From positions 1,424,786 through 1,488,785 of the forward strand of contig VUYV01000101.1 in assembly GCA_008711295.1 (NCBI GenBank): 64,000 nt of DNA. The letters run 5' to 3'. This document shows positions 36,896 through 48,550 of the stretch, one piece after another. This stretch comes from Anarhynchus alexandrinus (Eukaryota; Chordata; Aves; Charadriiformes; Charadriidae). Numbering within the stretch: position 1 is the stretch's first letter; each line of letters begins with the position of its first letter. Below the pieces are notes generated by a model. That model did no database searches, was not told the origin of the DNA, and saw only the letters and a list, made by a program, of their open reading frames with translations. The translations under genes and the position numbers were made by a program.

Positions 36896-37045
36896 TTAGA
36901 ATCATAGAATTGTCTGGTTTGGAAGGGACCTTTAAGATCATCAAGTCCAACTGTTAACCTAACACAGTCAAAACCACCACTAAATCATGTCCCTAAGCAC
37001 CACGTCTGCCCATCTTTTAAATACCTTCAGGGATAGTGATAGTGC
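36896..37045 (-). mobile_element. CR1 LINE 3' end fragment
   Basis: The plus strand starts TAGAATCATAGAATTGTCTG, then TTGGAAGGGACCTTTAAGAT and CATCAAGTCCAACTGTTAAC, and continues through the CR1 3' UTR to about CTTCAGGGATAG. It has its own tail and lies upstream of the ORF2 fragment on the same strand, so it is a separate insertion. Confidence 0.9.
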
Positions 37046-40000
37046 TTAGACATGTCACAGGTGTTCCTCTGAAGAAACCAATGCAATTGTGAGGAAGAGG
37101 CAGATGATAACAGGCCGAAGAAATGCGCAGGATGGATCCAGCTGGTGTGGATGCCGGGGTTTGTGTATTGCACTGGCTGGATGCAGAGGTATGGGAAGGA
37201 GACTTCTCAGAACAGGACACAGGTATGAAAAGACCCAGCCTTCCTTCTGCTTTGAGGAGGTGTGGGACAAATCACATTGGCTGTGGACACGCGAAGAATG
37301 ATACGTTAAGGAATATAGCCAGAGCAAATTGCTCTGTAGCAGCATTGCATAGGTGACCAAGCTGCATGATGGATTTCTCTTTGATTCTGCTAGGGATAAA
37401 TCGCTATTTTGGGGGAAATACTATATCACTTTTAGTTTTTATGTTGTGTGCTTGCAACGTTTGGTTTTTTTTTACTCTGATTTAGCTTGACTAGCCACAG
37501 ATTAACTATGGCCGTTGGTGTGCCCAAGTTGTTTCTGTTACAAAGGGGATAATTGTACTTTCCTGCCTCATTTGTGTATGTTACATATTCTGAAGTGCTC
37601 GGGTATTTGGGTACAGAAATGCTTTTGCTGCCTTGAGTGCTTTCAGCTTCTTTGCATTGGTATAGCCAGCTGCTGGAAGGCAACTGGATCTGCCCAGCTG
37701 AGCAGACTCCGAATTTGGAGAAATCTGATTGGAATTCCCGGTGGAAAAAGCCATGGCTCCCTCCCTGCTTCCTCGCTAATCCCTGCTGCAGCTCCAGGGC
37801 CTGGGTGTGGACCGCAGCTGAGGAGGACAAGTGGTTAGACTGTGTTTTGCAGCGATCCCCTCCACGGGGCAGGCTCCCGTGAGATGCTTCATCCCGTGAG
37901 ATGCTTCAATCGCGTGACTGAAGTAATGCCCGGTAAAAAAGTAAAAATCGACAATTATAGCTAATAACTTGGTCGCTAAGTAGAAGCCCTGCAGAAAAAT
38001 CTAATCTTAGCATCTGAACGTTTGGAAACAAGTGTCTTTTTTTAACTGCTGAAGGGGAACAAATACAACTTGCTTCATACACAAGTTGCATGGAATAAGC
38101 AGCGGTTTCCAGCGGGAGGAAAAGGGCATTAAAAATAGAATCCCCAGCCTCATTCACCCGTTACTTGTGATGCTGGACAAGTGCCATCATGAGTCAAGAC
38201 TGCTGCATATTAATTTCAGTAGATGTTGATGTCTCACTTCAGAGCTTTGTAGAAAATAGTTTCCTCTGGAGATGTCTTTGTAAACACACACAGAACACTG
38301 CGTGTGTCCCATTCTCATTTCATGTGAAAATCCCAATACAAATAACCTGATAATACTTTTTTTGGGTGTTGATTTCAAATAATTATGTGAGTGAAAATTA
38401 GATCGTGAGGCCCTGTAAGTGTAACCCCTTAGATGATAGGCATCTTTTTGTGAGCAATCTACCTTAGTTAATCCTCTTTAGACAGAAGGAGTACACTGAA
38501 GTGTTATGAGCCTTTGGGAGCCAAGCCAAATGCTTCATCTTGCTGATAGCTGAAGCCTTAGTGCCTCCCTCTGCAGATAAAAAGATAAGGAAGGGGAAAG
38601 GATCATCAGCAATATAATGAAATACTGAAGTTCTGAGTTAGAGCTTAGTCTGGGTAACTGGGAAATAAAAAATCTCTGTAGTGACTGGGTGATGATGTTG
38701 GACTCTGGTGACTTGTCCTCTCTTTTTCCCTGGTGGGAAATTTGGAGGTGGGGATAGCACTCTTGACTCAGATCTCCTCATTTTCGATGCAGACAGGGGG
38801 ACTTGAGCTCGTAAGGTTGTCCATAGGGGACTGCAAGTCAGTTGGCTTAATACAGTGTTATCCTCATCTTAAGCGGGTGGTGAATCCAAGCATGGTGAAG
38901 GCTGTATGGCCAGTCAAGTGGGCAAGTGAGATGCTTTGAGCTCAAGCCCTGGACATAGGAGAAGGCAGGTCACAAATGAAGTAGGCATCACTTCTATCCT
39001 TTTCTCTTCTCACTCCTGTCATGTTGGTGAGGAGTTAACTAATTTAAAGTGGTTAGTAATCTGCCCCCAAAATCTTAAAACCAGTCCAGCCCCTTCTGGC
39101 CACTCCGCCCTTTGCCTCTTATGGTGAATGTGACCCTTCTTGTATTGAGAGCTGTGGTAAAACTCTTGGTGGAGTCAGATATGAGTAAAGCAACTGGAAA
39201 TAGGGAAACAGGCACTTCGCTTTTGAAAGTCCTCTGGAGCTGGCCCAGGTATGATTCCCCGCACCTCCCATATGTTTTTATACAGGTGGGTTTCTTGCTA
39301 GTGTTGATTTTTAATGTCTGAAACCCGTCGTAGCTTTGGTGTGTAGGAATAGCAAGAAGAATGTTTAAACTCTACCAAAGTACTGCTCTTCTTATTCCCA
39401 AGACAGAAACATTAGTTTGAAAATTACAGCAGCTGAATGCAAGCAATACTCAGAAAAGTTTATTTCATTCTTTGACTAAATTTGATGTTCATTTTTGTCT
39501 GGTATGCTTCCAATTAATTTAAATTCCCACTGGGGAATGAAAAGGTGATGAATGATGAGTGAACATACTATCAAGAGCGCTTTTCAATATTTCATTCTCG
39601 TATCTGGGCTACTTACCTCAGGGTCTTCATTTTAACCTGAAGGATTGAACTTTTCCGTGGGCATTTCTGAGGGGCCGTGCATGCTTCTGAGTCCTGAAAA
39701 GCACACTTGTTCTCCCCTTTCCCCACACGAACAGGCAAACTGGTCTCTTGTTTAAGGTGTGTTGTGAAGGTTCGTGTTAACTTGAAGCAGTTCCCACTTC
39801 TGGCTCAAAGACTAATCTTGATCGAGTGAGGGTGTTTCGGTTCCTCCCTGTGAGCTGACGGAGATTTCCCACTGCGTTTTGCTGAAATAAGCTCGTCAGG
39901 GGAGAGTCTTGTTTCCCTGAATGCGTTGCCCGGCGCAGTGGCCTCTGGAAAGAAATAGGGTGAAAGGAGCAGCAGCTCATGCGCACCCCTTCGTCTCCAA

Positions 40001-43000
40001 GTCTAGTGTACCATCTTTCTGCCAGCCTTGCACTTAGCTCCTCCAGTCTTCTTGCAGGAGCAGAATATAGACATTTCTGTTCTTCCTCATGGGCTGAGGA
40101 GTTTGTGCTTCGCTGCAGGTCTCCACGATATTTCCTTTGGTCCCCTCTGCAGATGAACTGGAAATGCTCTTTTTTTTTTTTTTTGGCCATTCTACATTCT
40201 TTCCGGTTCTGTGCCGTGAGGATGCCAGCACTGCAGGGATTGTCAACCCATTTTTTTTCTGCCTTTTTGCTCTCTGCTGTGCTGTATCACGCACTTTTCT
40301 ACATTCACAGCCTGGCCCTGGTTCCTGACGTGGTGTCTGGTTTCAGAAAGAAGTCTCGAGCAGTTGCTGTAGTTGTGAAAGATGCTTAGGAGCAATGCTT
40401 TTGTTTACTCAGAGATTACATGGGGACATCTTGGTATGTTCTGCAGCACGCAGCGCAGCTGAAACTGCCTAAACATCACATAGCTATGCAGGTTTGGGTT
40501 AGCTGTTGTTTCGGTTGTAAAAGAGAAGCCTGACTGACAGCTGTTTTACTGACCACATGCCTACATTATTTTTCCAAGATATATATAGAAGTCTGACTTG
40601 CTGAGCAGAGCAAAATGAGTTTGTGCAATTAATGTGACATGCTTAATAATGCTTGGAAGGGTACAGGCATCTGCAGTTATCAACCTGACATGGCTAAAAA
40701 AAAAATATCTGACAAGCAATCCCGGTGCAAACACAGCACATGTTTTTCTAAAACAAGGGACCGCACAATGCCCAATTGGTAATATTGCTTTTGAGACTAG
40801 ACACTCTATTTTTCCAAGAGAAACTTATTTCACGCCAGAAACTCACTTTAGCCTTGGGTTATAGTACAGGATGACAAATTCAATTTACAATTATTTTTTT
40901 TTCTCTGGCATTTTAATGTCACAATTACTTTCCTATTTAAACAGCTCATTCCTTGAATACAAAGTATGGTTTGGTTATTAGCACTGCAGCGGCACCTTGG
41001 TGGAATCAGGTCCAACCAGCTATCCATATTTTTTCCAGTCAATAAATGATTTTTAAAAGGTCATCATGACATAATTGAAAAGTTGAAGGCTCAAGTAATT
41101 AGCATACAATATGCAGCTTTCCACACCCAGTATTTTTATACAGCTGCTTTAGTAATACTGTTGTCTGGGGAGGTTTTAATTTGAAAAAGAGGACGCTCCT
41201 GAGGGGTGTCTGCTTGAAGATGAAAGCTTATTTAACTTGAAAAGAAAAAGCATCAGCCACAGCTCCAACCTCTCTTGGCTCAGGTGCTAGAAGATGTTAG
41301 AAGAGAAGCCCGGCTCTCCTCCTTTCCTCAGCAGCAATATTCGTTTTACTGTAGCTCTCGCTGCTGCAGAGACAGCTATACCAGGTTCAACCTCCTGTAG
41401 CTAGTGGGACCTACCCTGCAGTATGTCCTTACCCGAAAGGTAGAATATACAAGTCACAACATTTTTTCATCAGTGTATAAACACCAGATGCTTGGCTGGC
41501 TGCCCCTTGCGGGAAAACACAGAACTGAGAGCAAATGGGGGAGAAGAAGGAGAGTTTAAGTTGCCTCATGTGCCTTGTCCCAGTGAATTACCTGGTTTTA
41601 ATATTAGGTGGAAATTTAATTCCTGTGTTTTGGGTCTTGCCTTATTTCCAAGGAGCATCAGAGGAGGGGGCAGAAGGACAAGGACGTGGGAGGCATTGAC
41701 TGTTGAAGAGCGTAGCTGGGGAGAAAGGTATAAAAATGTTCATTTATTACCAAAGTGGGGATGAATTGTGTTTGAACCCAGAGGTTAAAAGTACTATAGC
41801 TTGTTTGTCCCCTGAGACAACCACTATCCACAGTGCTGAGCTCACCACGGGAGCACAGGATTGGGAGACGCCGTACAGCTATCTGCTGGAGGATGTAGTT
41901 TTATGCTTGGGGTCCTGTTAGAGCGTGTTGCAGGCTGCATCTGACCCATGTGCCTGCATTATCTTTCTATGGAAACTACTATATAATCTCTTTCTCAGCC
42001 CCGTGTGACATTGGCACATGGCTTTGTCACACCTCTTGACCCCAGAGCTGAAATATACTCTGGACTGGTAATACCCGTATAGCAGAATGGATCATCCAAG
42101 CCATTACGTACCCAGCAAATGCATTCAATAAGTGTTTTGTCTGGAAAAGCATTGAACATCTATCCCATACATGGCAATCCACCACTGCCCAAACATTGAT
42201 CTACAGTAAGGGATCTTCTTTGCATTTGTGATTTTGTTTTCACAGTTCTTCTTTCTTAATTTTACATTTTCAGAATATTAGAAATGAATATTTTCTGTCT
42301 GTCATGCTGAAGATATACAGCTATTTTCACTGAGAAAGTAAAATCCTACGTAATGGAGGAAAATCCAGTTGAAATACGTGGGAGTTTTGCCTGAATAAGT
42401 ACTGAAAGGTTTGGCCTTTGGGATGGAAATAGACCTTGGAGTTTTACCAAGGTGCTTCAGAGCTCCTTGTTCCCATTGCTTTTCTCTTTCAAACATGATG
42501 ACTGGAGCTGTCTGGATGCAGAACTCATTTGAACTAAAAATAAATACCTTTTAAAACAGGATCTTCATCCTCTGGTCTCTCAGAAAGTCTGCTCAGGTAT
42601 GAAAGTTTATTGCTGTTGGTGCTGATTTTCTAGGCTGGCATTTCATCTCTGTGAACTGTGAAATACTGATTTTACTCTACTTCTATGGAAAAGGCCAAGA
42701 TTGTGAGCAAGTTATTGTGTTGCTAAAGATTGGACAAGCTCCTCTGAACTAGTTTCTTTGCTAACCTACCATCATCATTTATTGCAGGCACTTAAAAATG
42801 AAAAAAAATGAAAACCAGCTACTTCACACTGTTTAGAGACATTGAAGAAGAAATATAGTCTTCTTCATGCACATGAGAAACAGATTCAAACAGATACAAT
42901 AAACGTTAATTATGACTTCTTGTCAGGTTTTCCTTTGTAAGCCTACAAGTTCCCTGACAGCCTTGCAATTACGGCAAGAAATATTAAAAAAAATCACAGA

Positions 43001-43212
43001 GTAGATGTGATTCTGTGCCCAGGGATTATTCTGTAACCCTGAAAGGCTGAACTGACACCACTTTTGCGAAAGGAAGCAGCGGGTGAGCGCCTATATGCTT
43101 TTTCACAAGTGACATCTGATTTAAGAAGTACCTCACTTGGTATCCTCACCGTTCTAGAGAGGATATTGAAAATTAATGCCATCTCACACTTCTAAATTGA
43201 TCAAAATTGATG
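37046..43212. other. Intergenic DNA, no gene recognised
   Basis: Mixed-composition sequence with many short overlapping ORFs on both strands, none resembling a known family. A 16-base near-tandem duplication (CCCGTGAGATGCTTCA) is near 37875-37907. A candidate minus-strand exon is listed separately at 39617-39693. Confidence 0.5.
39617..39693 (-). other. Candidate minus-strand exon upstream of UBE3A
   Basis: Acceptor GTGTGCTTTTCAG, 77 bases beginning GACTCAGAAG, and a consensus donor CTGAG|GTAAGT. It lies about 5 kb upstream of the CpG island on the UBE3A strand. It could belong to an upstream UBE3A transcript, another transcript, or be chance. No protein or homology recognised. Confidence 0.2.
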
Positions 43213-43385
43213 CCATTAGAGACATAAAGGCATTGTAAAGCTGCGTGAGCACTCACAAGGCATAGCTGCAAGGGTAAGACCCTTTTACGATGTGGATTCT
43301 GTAACAGTGACATCATGGCGTAGTCTGATGTTTTTCAGTTTCTTGTTCTTTCTGTATGAGCAAGACTGGATGCTTGTCTGTTATT
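43213..43385 (+). repeat. Unknown dispersed repeat, copy 1
   Basis: Contains GCATTGTAAAGCTGCGTGAG, CACTCACAAGG, then CGATGTGGATTCTGTAACAG, GTAGTCTGATGTTTTTCAG and TTTCTTGTTC. The same blocks occur in the same order and orientation at 45160-45330. It is of no family I can name. Orientation is arbitrary and the ends are approximate. Confidence 0.6.
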
Positions 43386-44192
43386 TAGGACTTCTTATCT
43401 GTAATGACCATAAAGAAGGTAAAAAGGTACAGTAAATTTTAAATTGGTGTGCTGTTGGAGCCAAAGTCATAAGAATTGCATCTTTGAGAGTCAATCACCA
43501 GACCAAACTACTGTGCTGGAATGGGAACTTTTCCTTCAAGGCACAAATTACCCTCTCCAGCTTGGAGTGAACAGCTGGAAATTGCTGAATGCTCTGTCCC
43601 TCAGAATGAGGGGAAATGTAGTAAGATGCATTGTGTAGGATGGGGTTTATCTTTCATTAAAGTATCCATGCTGGTATTTCTAATACTGGCGTGTTACGCT
43701 CCAGAAGGAACATCCTTCCGTTTTTGTCTTATAATTTTGGTTAATACTGTGCTTACAGACACCGTTATGCTCTCCACTGTTCAATTAAACAAATGAGCTC
43801 CTAAATGTAGCAAGTGTTCCCACTGATGTGTTTGTTTTTTTTTTTTTCCTTCTCCATAAAAACACTCCTACTGAACCTGGAAGTGAGATTTACACAAGAA
43901 AATCTTTGCCCTGAGAGTGAATACTATGGTTTGATTTCTCTGCCAAGACTCCAGGGTTCTCAAAAGCTTAGTAATAAGCATGTAGGATCCTCAGCTAAGA
44001 GTTATATAGCATAATAAGTGCTTGTAATCATTTATGAACTGGAATTAGAGTTGTAGAGTAATTTCTAATGCTAAAATGCTTGTAATGCTAGAAATAGTAC
44101 TTTTTATACAGTGTGTCATAAGTGTGTCAAACATGTAATTAGTAATTAAGACATCATTAGCCAAAACACTGGCTATCATGCCTAAATCTTCT

Positions 44193-44224
44193 CCCCCCCC
44201 CCCCCCNNNNNNNNNNNNNNNNNN
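44193..44224. repeat. Poly-C tract and assembly gap
   Basis: Fourteen C residues followed by 18 N. The sequence failed at a C homopolymer, so the real gap length is unknown. Confidence 0.95.
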
Positions 44225-45159
44225 TCTGTAAAATCATGCACTGAAAATAGTTGAAAAAAATATCAAAATTAGTGTCAAAACACTCAGGACTATGTATGAG
44301 CTCTCAAGTTTAACACCATGTAAAGTTCTGATCCTTGGTCTTAATGTGGCAATATGCAAATATTTGGGTAAGGAATACATAAGGAACAACAGCTCTATAC
44401 TTGTTGAACTTTCCTTAGAAGAAGAAAACACCTCTCATGCTGTCCCATCACAGACAGCGAGAGCACACCTTTCTCTTCCTTCCACAGACACAAGTATTTA
44501 TGGTGAGGGAGAATTGGAGAGGCCACCTCACAGAGTGACACCCATTGGTGACTCCTTTGTGCTCATATTCCAGTTTACATTCTCTTAAATTAAAAAAAAA
44601 ATAATACTTTTAGCACAAGAGAAGCCCATTTTCCATGCTGTTTAAGCCACAGACTATATGCAAGTCATATGAATGATGGAATATTCGAACTGCAAAGTCT
44701 TTTACATTACATTTACATTAAACAACATCCTAGGGCAAGTCTTCCCTGACCTACTCGAGCAAATAATTCTTTTGTGTACAGATATTGTGATTTGTCTCAT
44801 TTTCAAGTGTCTGTTGCTAGCAGTGGTTGGGCTAGAAAGTATTTTGTTTTCCTTAGCTTTTCTGGTTGTATTTATCTCTGTATGTATGCATGTTGGTGTG
44901 CACCTTGATACATGAAAAGACAAGGCAAACGTATGATAAAGGCTAACATTTGAAAAGATTGTTCTGGATTATTAAAACCTACCTGTATTGGGATATCATA
45001 CACCTATGACAAAAACAATTTTTATTATCCTGATAAGGAATTAGTAGGAAAACAACAGTGACTTATTTTTAATTGAAAAAAAAATGCATGGTTTGAATGA
45101 CTCCACATAACATAACATTAGCATAAAATGGAGATAAATGGAATAAATTTCTAATTGTT

Positions 45160-45330
45160 TATACAGACACATTGTAAATCTAAATGAGCATTCATAAGGA
45201 ATGACCTTACTGGCAAGATCCTTATATGATGTAGATTCTACATCAGTGGTTATCACTGTGTAGTCTGCTGTTTTACAATTTCTTTTTTTTTTTTTACCAT
45301 ATGAGGAGGACTTGATGTTTGAAAAGATGT
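45160..45330 (+). repeat. Unknown dispersed repeat, copy 2
   Basis: Shares with copy 1 the blocks ACATTGTAAATCTAAATGAG, CATTCATAAGG, ATGATGTAGATTCTACATCA, GTGTAGTCTGCTGTTTTAC and AATTTCTTTT, in the same order and spacing, with roughly a third of positions changed by eye. An expanded T run marks its 3' part. Confidence 0.6.
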
Positions 45331-46589
45331 GTGATATTGTTAGCTTTGTGGCTGTGAAAATGTTTTCAGTCAAGGCAGCATAGATAAAAGGGCTGCAGGG
45401 AAAGCATCAGGGAGGGATGTCTTTGCTCCACGGGTGCTGGCAGAAGCTGATTATTGAAACAGAGTTGCTCCCTGGAAGTTTGTGCCATGTTCTGGTGGCT
45501 GGAAAGAGTGATGATGACTGTAGGGTTGTCTGTGAAAAACTTTTTTTTTTTTTTCTGTAGATAAAGCAATTAGAAAGAAGCTGTATGCACTGCTATCACA
45601 ATACTAATTTCTTACCCACTTGGGAAAGTAATCTGAGAGGTTTTGGACAGCCCCTGTTGTTCACAGGGAAGGTCATGTGAGGCAGGTTTTGCTGGTTCAG
45701 ACCATTGTACCATTCTTTGCAAGAAGAAGGATTGTAATGTGGGGAAACCTTGCTGTAGACCCAAATTCTTGTTCAGCTGTCTCATGATTTGAGTTCTGAA
45801 ACCTGATTTTTCATATATGAATTCATGAATACAATTTAAAAGATCTTGTACCTTCAGTAGAGTTCCTTATGATGGTCTTATGATGTATTTTCTCCCTACT
45901 CAATGGAAGACATCCCAGGTGTCCCTCTCAGCTGGAATTTCATCTTCCATTTATATTGTAGGAATATGGTTAAAATCAATATACTGATTAATTTTATTAC
46001 TTTGGTTTTTTATTTGATGCAAATATATACCAGCTCCAGATATACTTGCACTTAACACAGATGTAAACTCAGCAGCGAAGTTAACTGGTACAATGTGTAA
46101 GCAAGTACAAACTAAAGGACTAAAATACCCCTCAAGCTCTCTGGTCTTCTCAATAACACTCTGGAAATGGTCTGGTTAAACAACCAATTATCCTCAAAGC
46201 ATCCTCTGAAGTTGATTAAACTTGGTCTTTGCCAGGGAAAGGGACTTTGAATGGTATATCCTGTGAGTCATGAAGCATCTATCTGGGCAACCATAAGGAT
46301 GCCTCTCAACTGTGGTGCCTGTACCCTGACAGCACATTAGAGAGAGAGCTGGCGTGTGTCACCTCTCCCCCACTGCATACGCTGTTTTTTACTGGAAGAA
46401 AACCTGTAAGAAGCTCAAGGAAGAATCCATGGTGGCTTCCATCAGCCCCTTCATCTGGACATTGAGGGACTGAGACTTTGGGACACAGTGCAGAAGGCAT
46501 TGCATTTGCCCCATAGTTCGTGTGTAGCATCAGAGTTCTTTGGCTGATGAACTGCTAGGCTGAAAATGCGGAGAGGTGTTTTTTCAGAT

Positions 46590-48395
46590 ATAGAGGACTA
46601 AAGTCGTAAGCAACTTGACAAATCAAAGCAAGGTACTGGATTTGGACTGGAGAACTGGAGAGGGCAGGGAAATAGTGGCCAAGGATGAGGAAAAGACTGA
46701 GGTACTTAATGCCTTCTTTGCCTCAGTCTTTAATAGTAAGACCAGTTGTTCTCTGGATACCCAGGCCCCTGAGCTGGGTGACAGGGATGGGGAGCAGAAT
46801 GAACCCCCATAATCCAAGAGGAAAAGATTAGTGAGCTACTACACCACTTAGACACACACAAGTCTATGGGGCTGGATGGGATCCACCCAGGAGTACTGAG
46901 GGAACTGGTGGAAGTGCTCACCAAGCCGCTTTCCATCATTTATCAGCAGTCCTGGCTAACCGGGGAGGTTAGTTCTAAGTCTCATAACTGGGAGATCACT
47001 CTGTCATCAGCCTTGGGAAGTATATACTGGGCAGCAGTGACAGAAAGGATGTCTGTCAGTCTGACCTTGGTGCTGGTAAAGGTAATGGAGCGGATCACCT
47101 TGAGTGCTATCATGCAGCATGTACAGGGCCACCAGGCGATCAGGCCCAGTCAGCATGGGTTTATGAAAGGCAGGTCCTGCTTGACTAACCTCATCTCCTT
47201 CTATGACAAGGTGACCTGCTTGGTGGACAAGGGAGAGGCTGTGCATGTTGTCTACCTAGACTTTAGTAAAGCATTTGACACCATTTCCCACAGCATTCTT
47301 CTGGAGAAACTGGCTGCTCATGACTTGGATGGGTGTATGCTTTGCTGGGTAAAAAACTGGCTGGATCGCAGGGCCCAAAGAGTTGTGGTGAATGGAGTTA
47401 AATCCAGTTGGTGGCTGGTTGCAAGAGGTGTTCCCCAGGGCTCAGTATTGGGGCCAGTTCTGTTTAATATCTTTATCGACGATACTGGAGTGCACCCTCA
47501 GTAAGTTTGCAGATGACACCAAGTTGGGCAGGAGGGTTGATCTGTGTGAGGGTAGGAAGGCTCTACAGAGGCATCTGGACAGGCTGGATCGATGGGCCAA
47601 GGCCAATGGTATGAGGTTCAACAAGGCCAAGTGCCGGGTCCTGCACTTGGGTCACAACAACCCCATGCAGCGCTACAGGCTTGGGGAAGAGTGGCTGGAA
47701 AGCTGCCTGGCAGAGAAGGACCTGGGGGTGTTGGTCGACAGCCAGTTGAATATGAGCTAGTAGCGTGCCCAGATGGCCAAGAAGGCCAACAGCATCCTGG
47801 CCTGTATCAGGAATAGTGTGGCCAGCAGGTCTAGGGAAGTGATCATTGCACTGTACTCAGCACTGGTGAGGCCCCACCTCGAATACTGTGCTCAGTTTTG
47901 GGCCCCTCACTACAAGAAAGACATGGAGGTTCTGGAGCATGTCCAGAGAAGGGCAACGAAGCTGGTGAAGGGTCTAGAGCACAAGTCTTATAAGGAGTGG
48001 CTGAGGGAACTGGGGTTGTTTAGTCTGGAGAAAAGGAGGCTGAGGGGAGACCTTATCGCTCTCTACAACTACCTGAAAGGAGGTTGCAGCGAGGTGGGGT
48101 CGGTCTCTTCTCCCAAATAACAAGTGATAGGACAAGAGGAAACGGCCTCAAGTTGTGCCAAGGGAGGTTTAGATTGGATATTAGGAAAAATTTCTTCACT
48201 GAAAGGATTGTCAAGCATTGGAACAGGCTGCCCAGGGAAGTGGTTGAGTCACCATCCCTGGAGGTATTTAAAAGATGTGTAGATGTAGTGCTGAGGGACA
48301 TGGTTTAGTGGTAACTTGGCAGTGCTAGGTTAACAGTTGCACTTGATGATCTTAAAGGTCTTTTCTAATCAAAATGATTCTATGATTCTGTGATT
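46590..48395 (+). mobile_element. 5'-truncated CR1 LINE with intact 3' end
   Basis: The longest repeat in the window, about 1.8 kb. It starts in the ORF2 linker (the peptide EVLNAFFASVFNSKT is at about 46700-46745), runs through the reverse transcriptase and the C-terminal region ([19 protein letters not shown]), then the 3' UTR (GGAACAGGCTGCCCAGGGAA), and ends in TGATTCTATGATTCTGTG. Low divergence next to other copies in the window suggests a younger insertion. The left boundary is approximate. Confidence 0.92.
46820..48120 (+). pseudogene. Broken CR1 ORF2 reverse transcriptase
   Basis: Reverse transcriptase blocks in order: [28 protein letters not shown]; the catalytic palm motif [10 protein letters not shown] at about 47250-47280; [14 protein letters not shown]; and the FADD catalytic box in KFADDTKLG near 47510. 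The frame is lost between FNIFIDD and KFADD, apparently by a small deletion, and an in-frame TAG follows QLNMS near 47758. The usual NYRPVSLT box before the QHGF block is badly altered, and the open frame from 46866 ends at 47504. The enzyme cannot be made as one protein, so the element is non-autonomous. Confidence 0.9.
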
Positions 48396-48550
48396 AGAAT
48401 CATAGAATGCTTTGGGTTGGAAGGGACCTTGAAGATCATCGAGTTCCAACCCCTCTGCCATAGGCAGGGGCACCTCCCACTAGACCAGGTTGCCCAAGGC
48501 CACATCCAGCCTGGCCTTAAACACCTCCATGGATGGGGCCTCAACAACTA
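48396..48550 (-). mobile_element. CR1 LINE 3' end, tail-to-tail with the larger copy
   Basis: The plus strand reads AGAATCATAGAATGCTTTGG, GTTGGAAGGGACCTTGAAGA, then CACCTCCCACTAGACCAGG, TTGCCCAAGGCCACATCCAG and CTGGCCTTAAACACCTCCAT, the inverse complement of a CR1 3' end. It meets the preceding plus-strand CR1 at its tail with almost no spacer. Confidence 0.92.
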
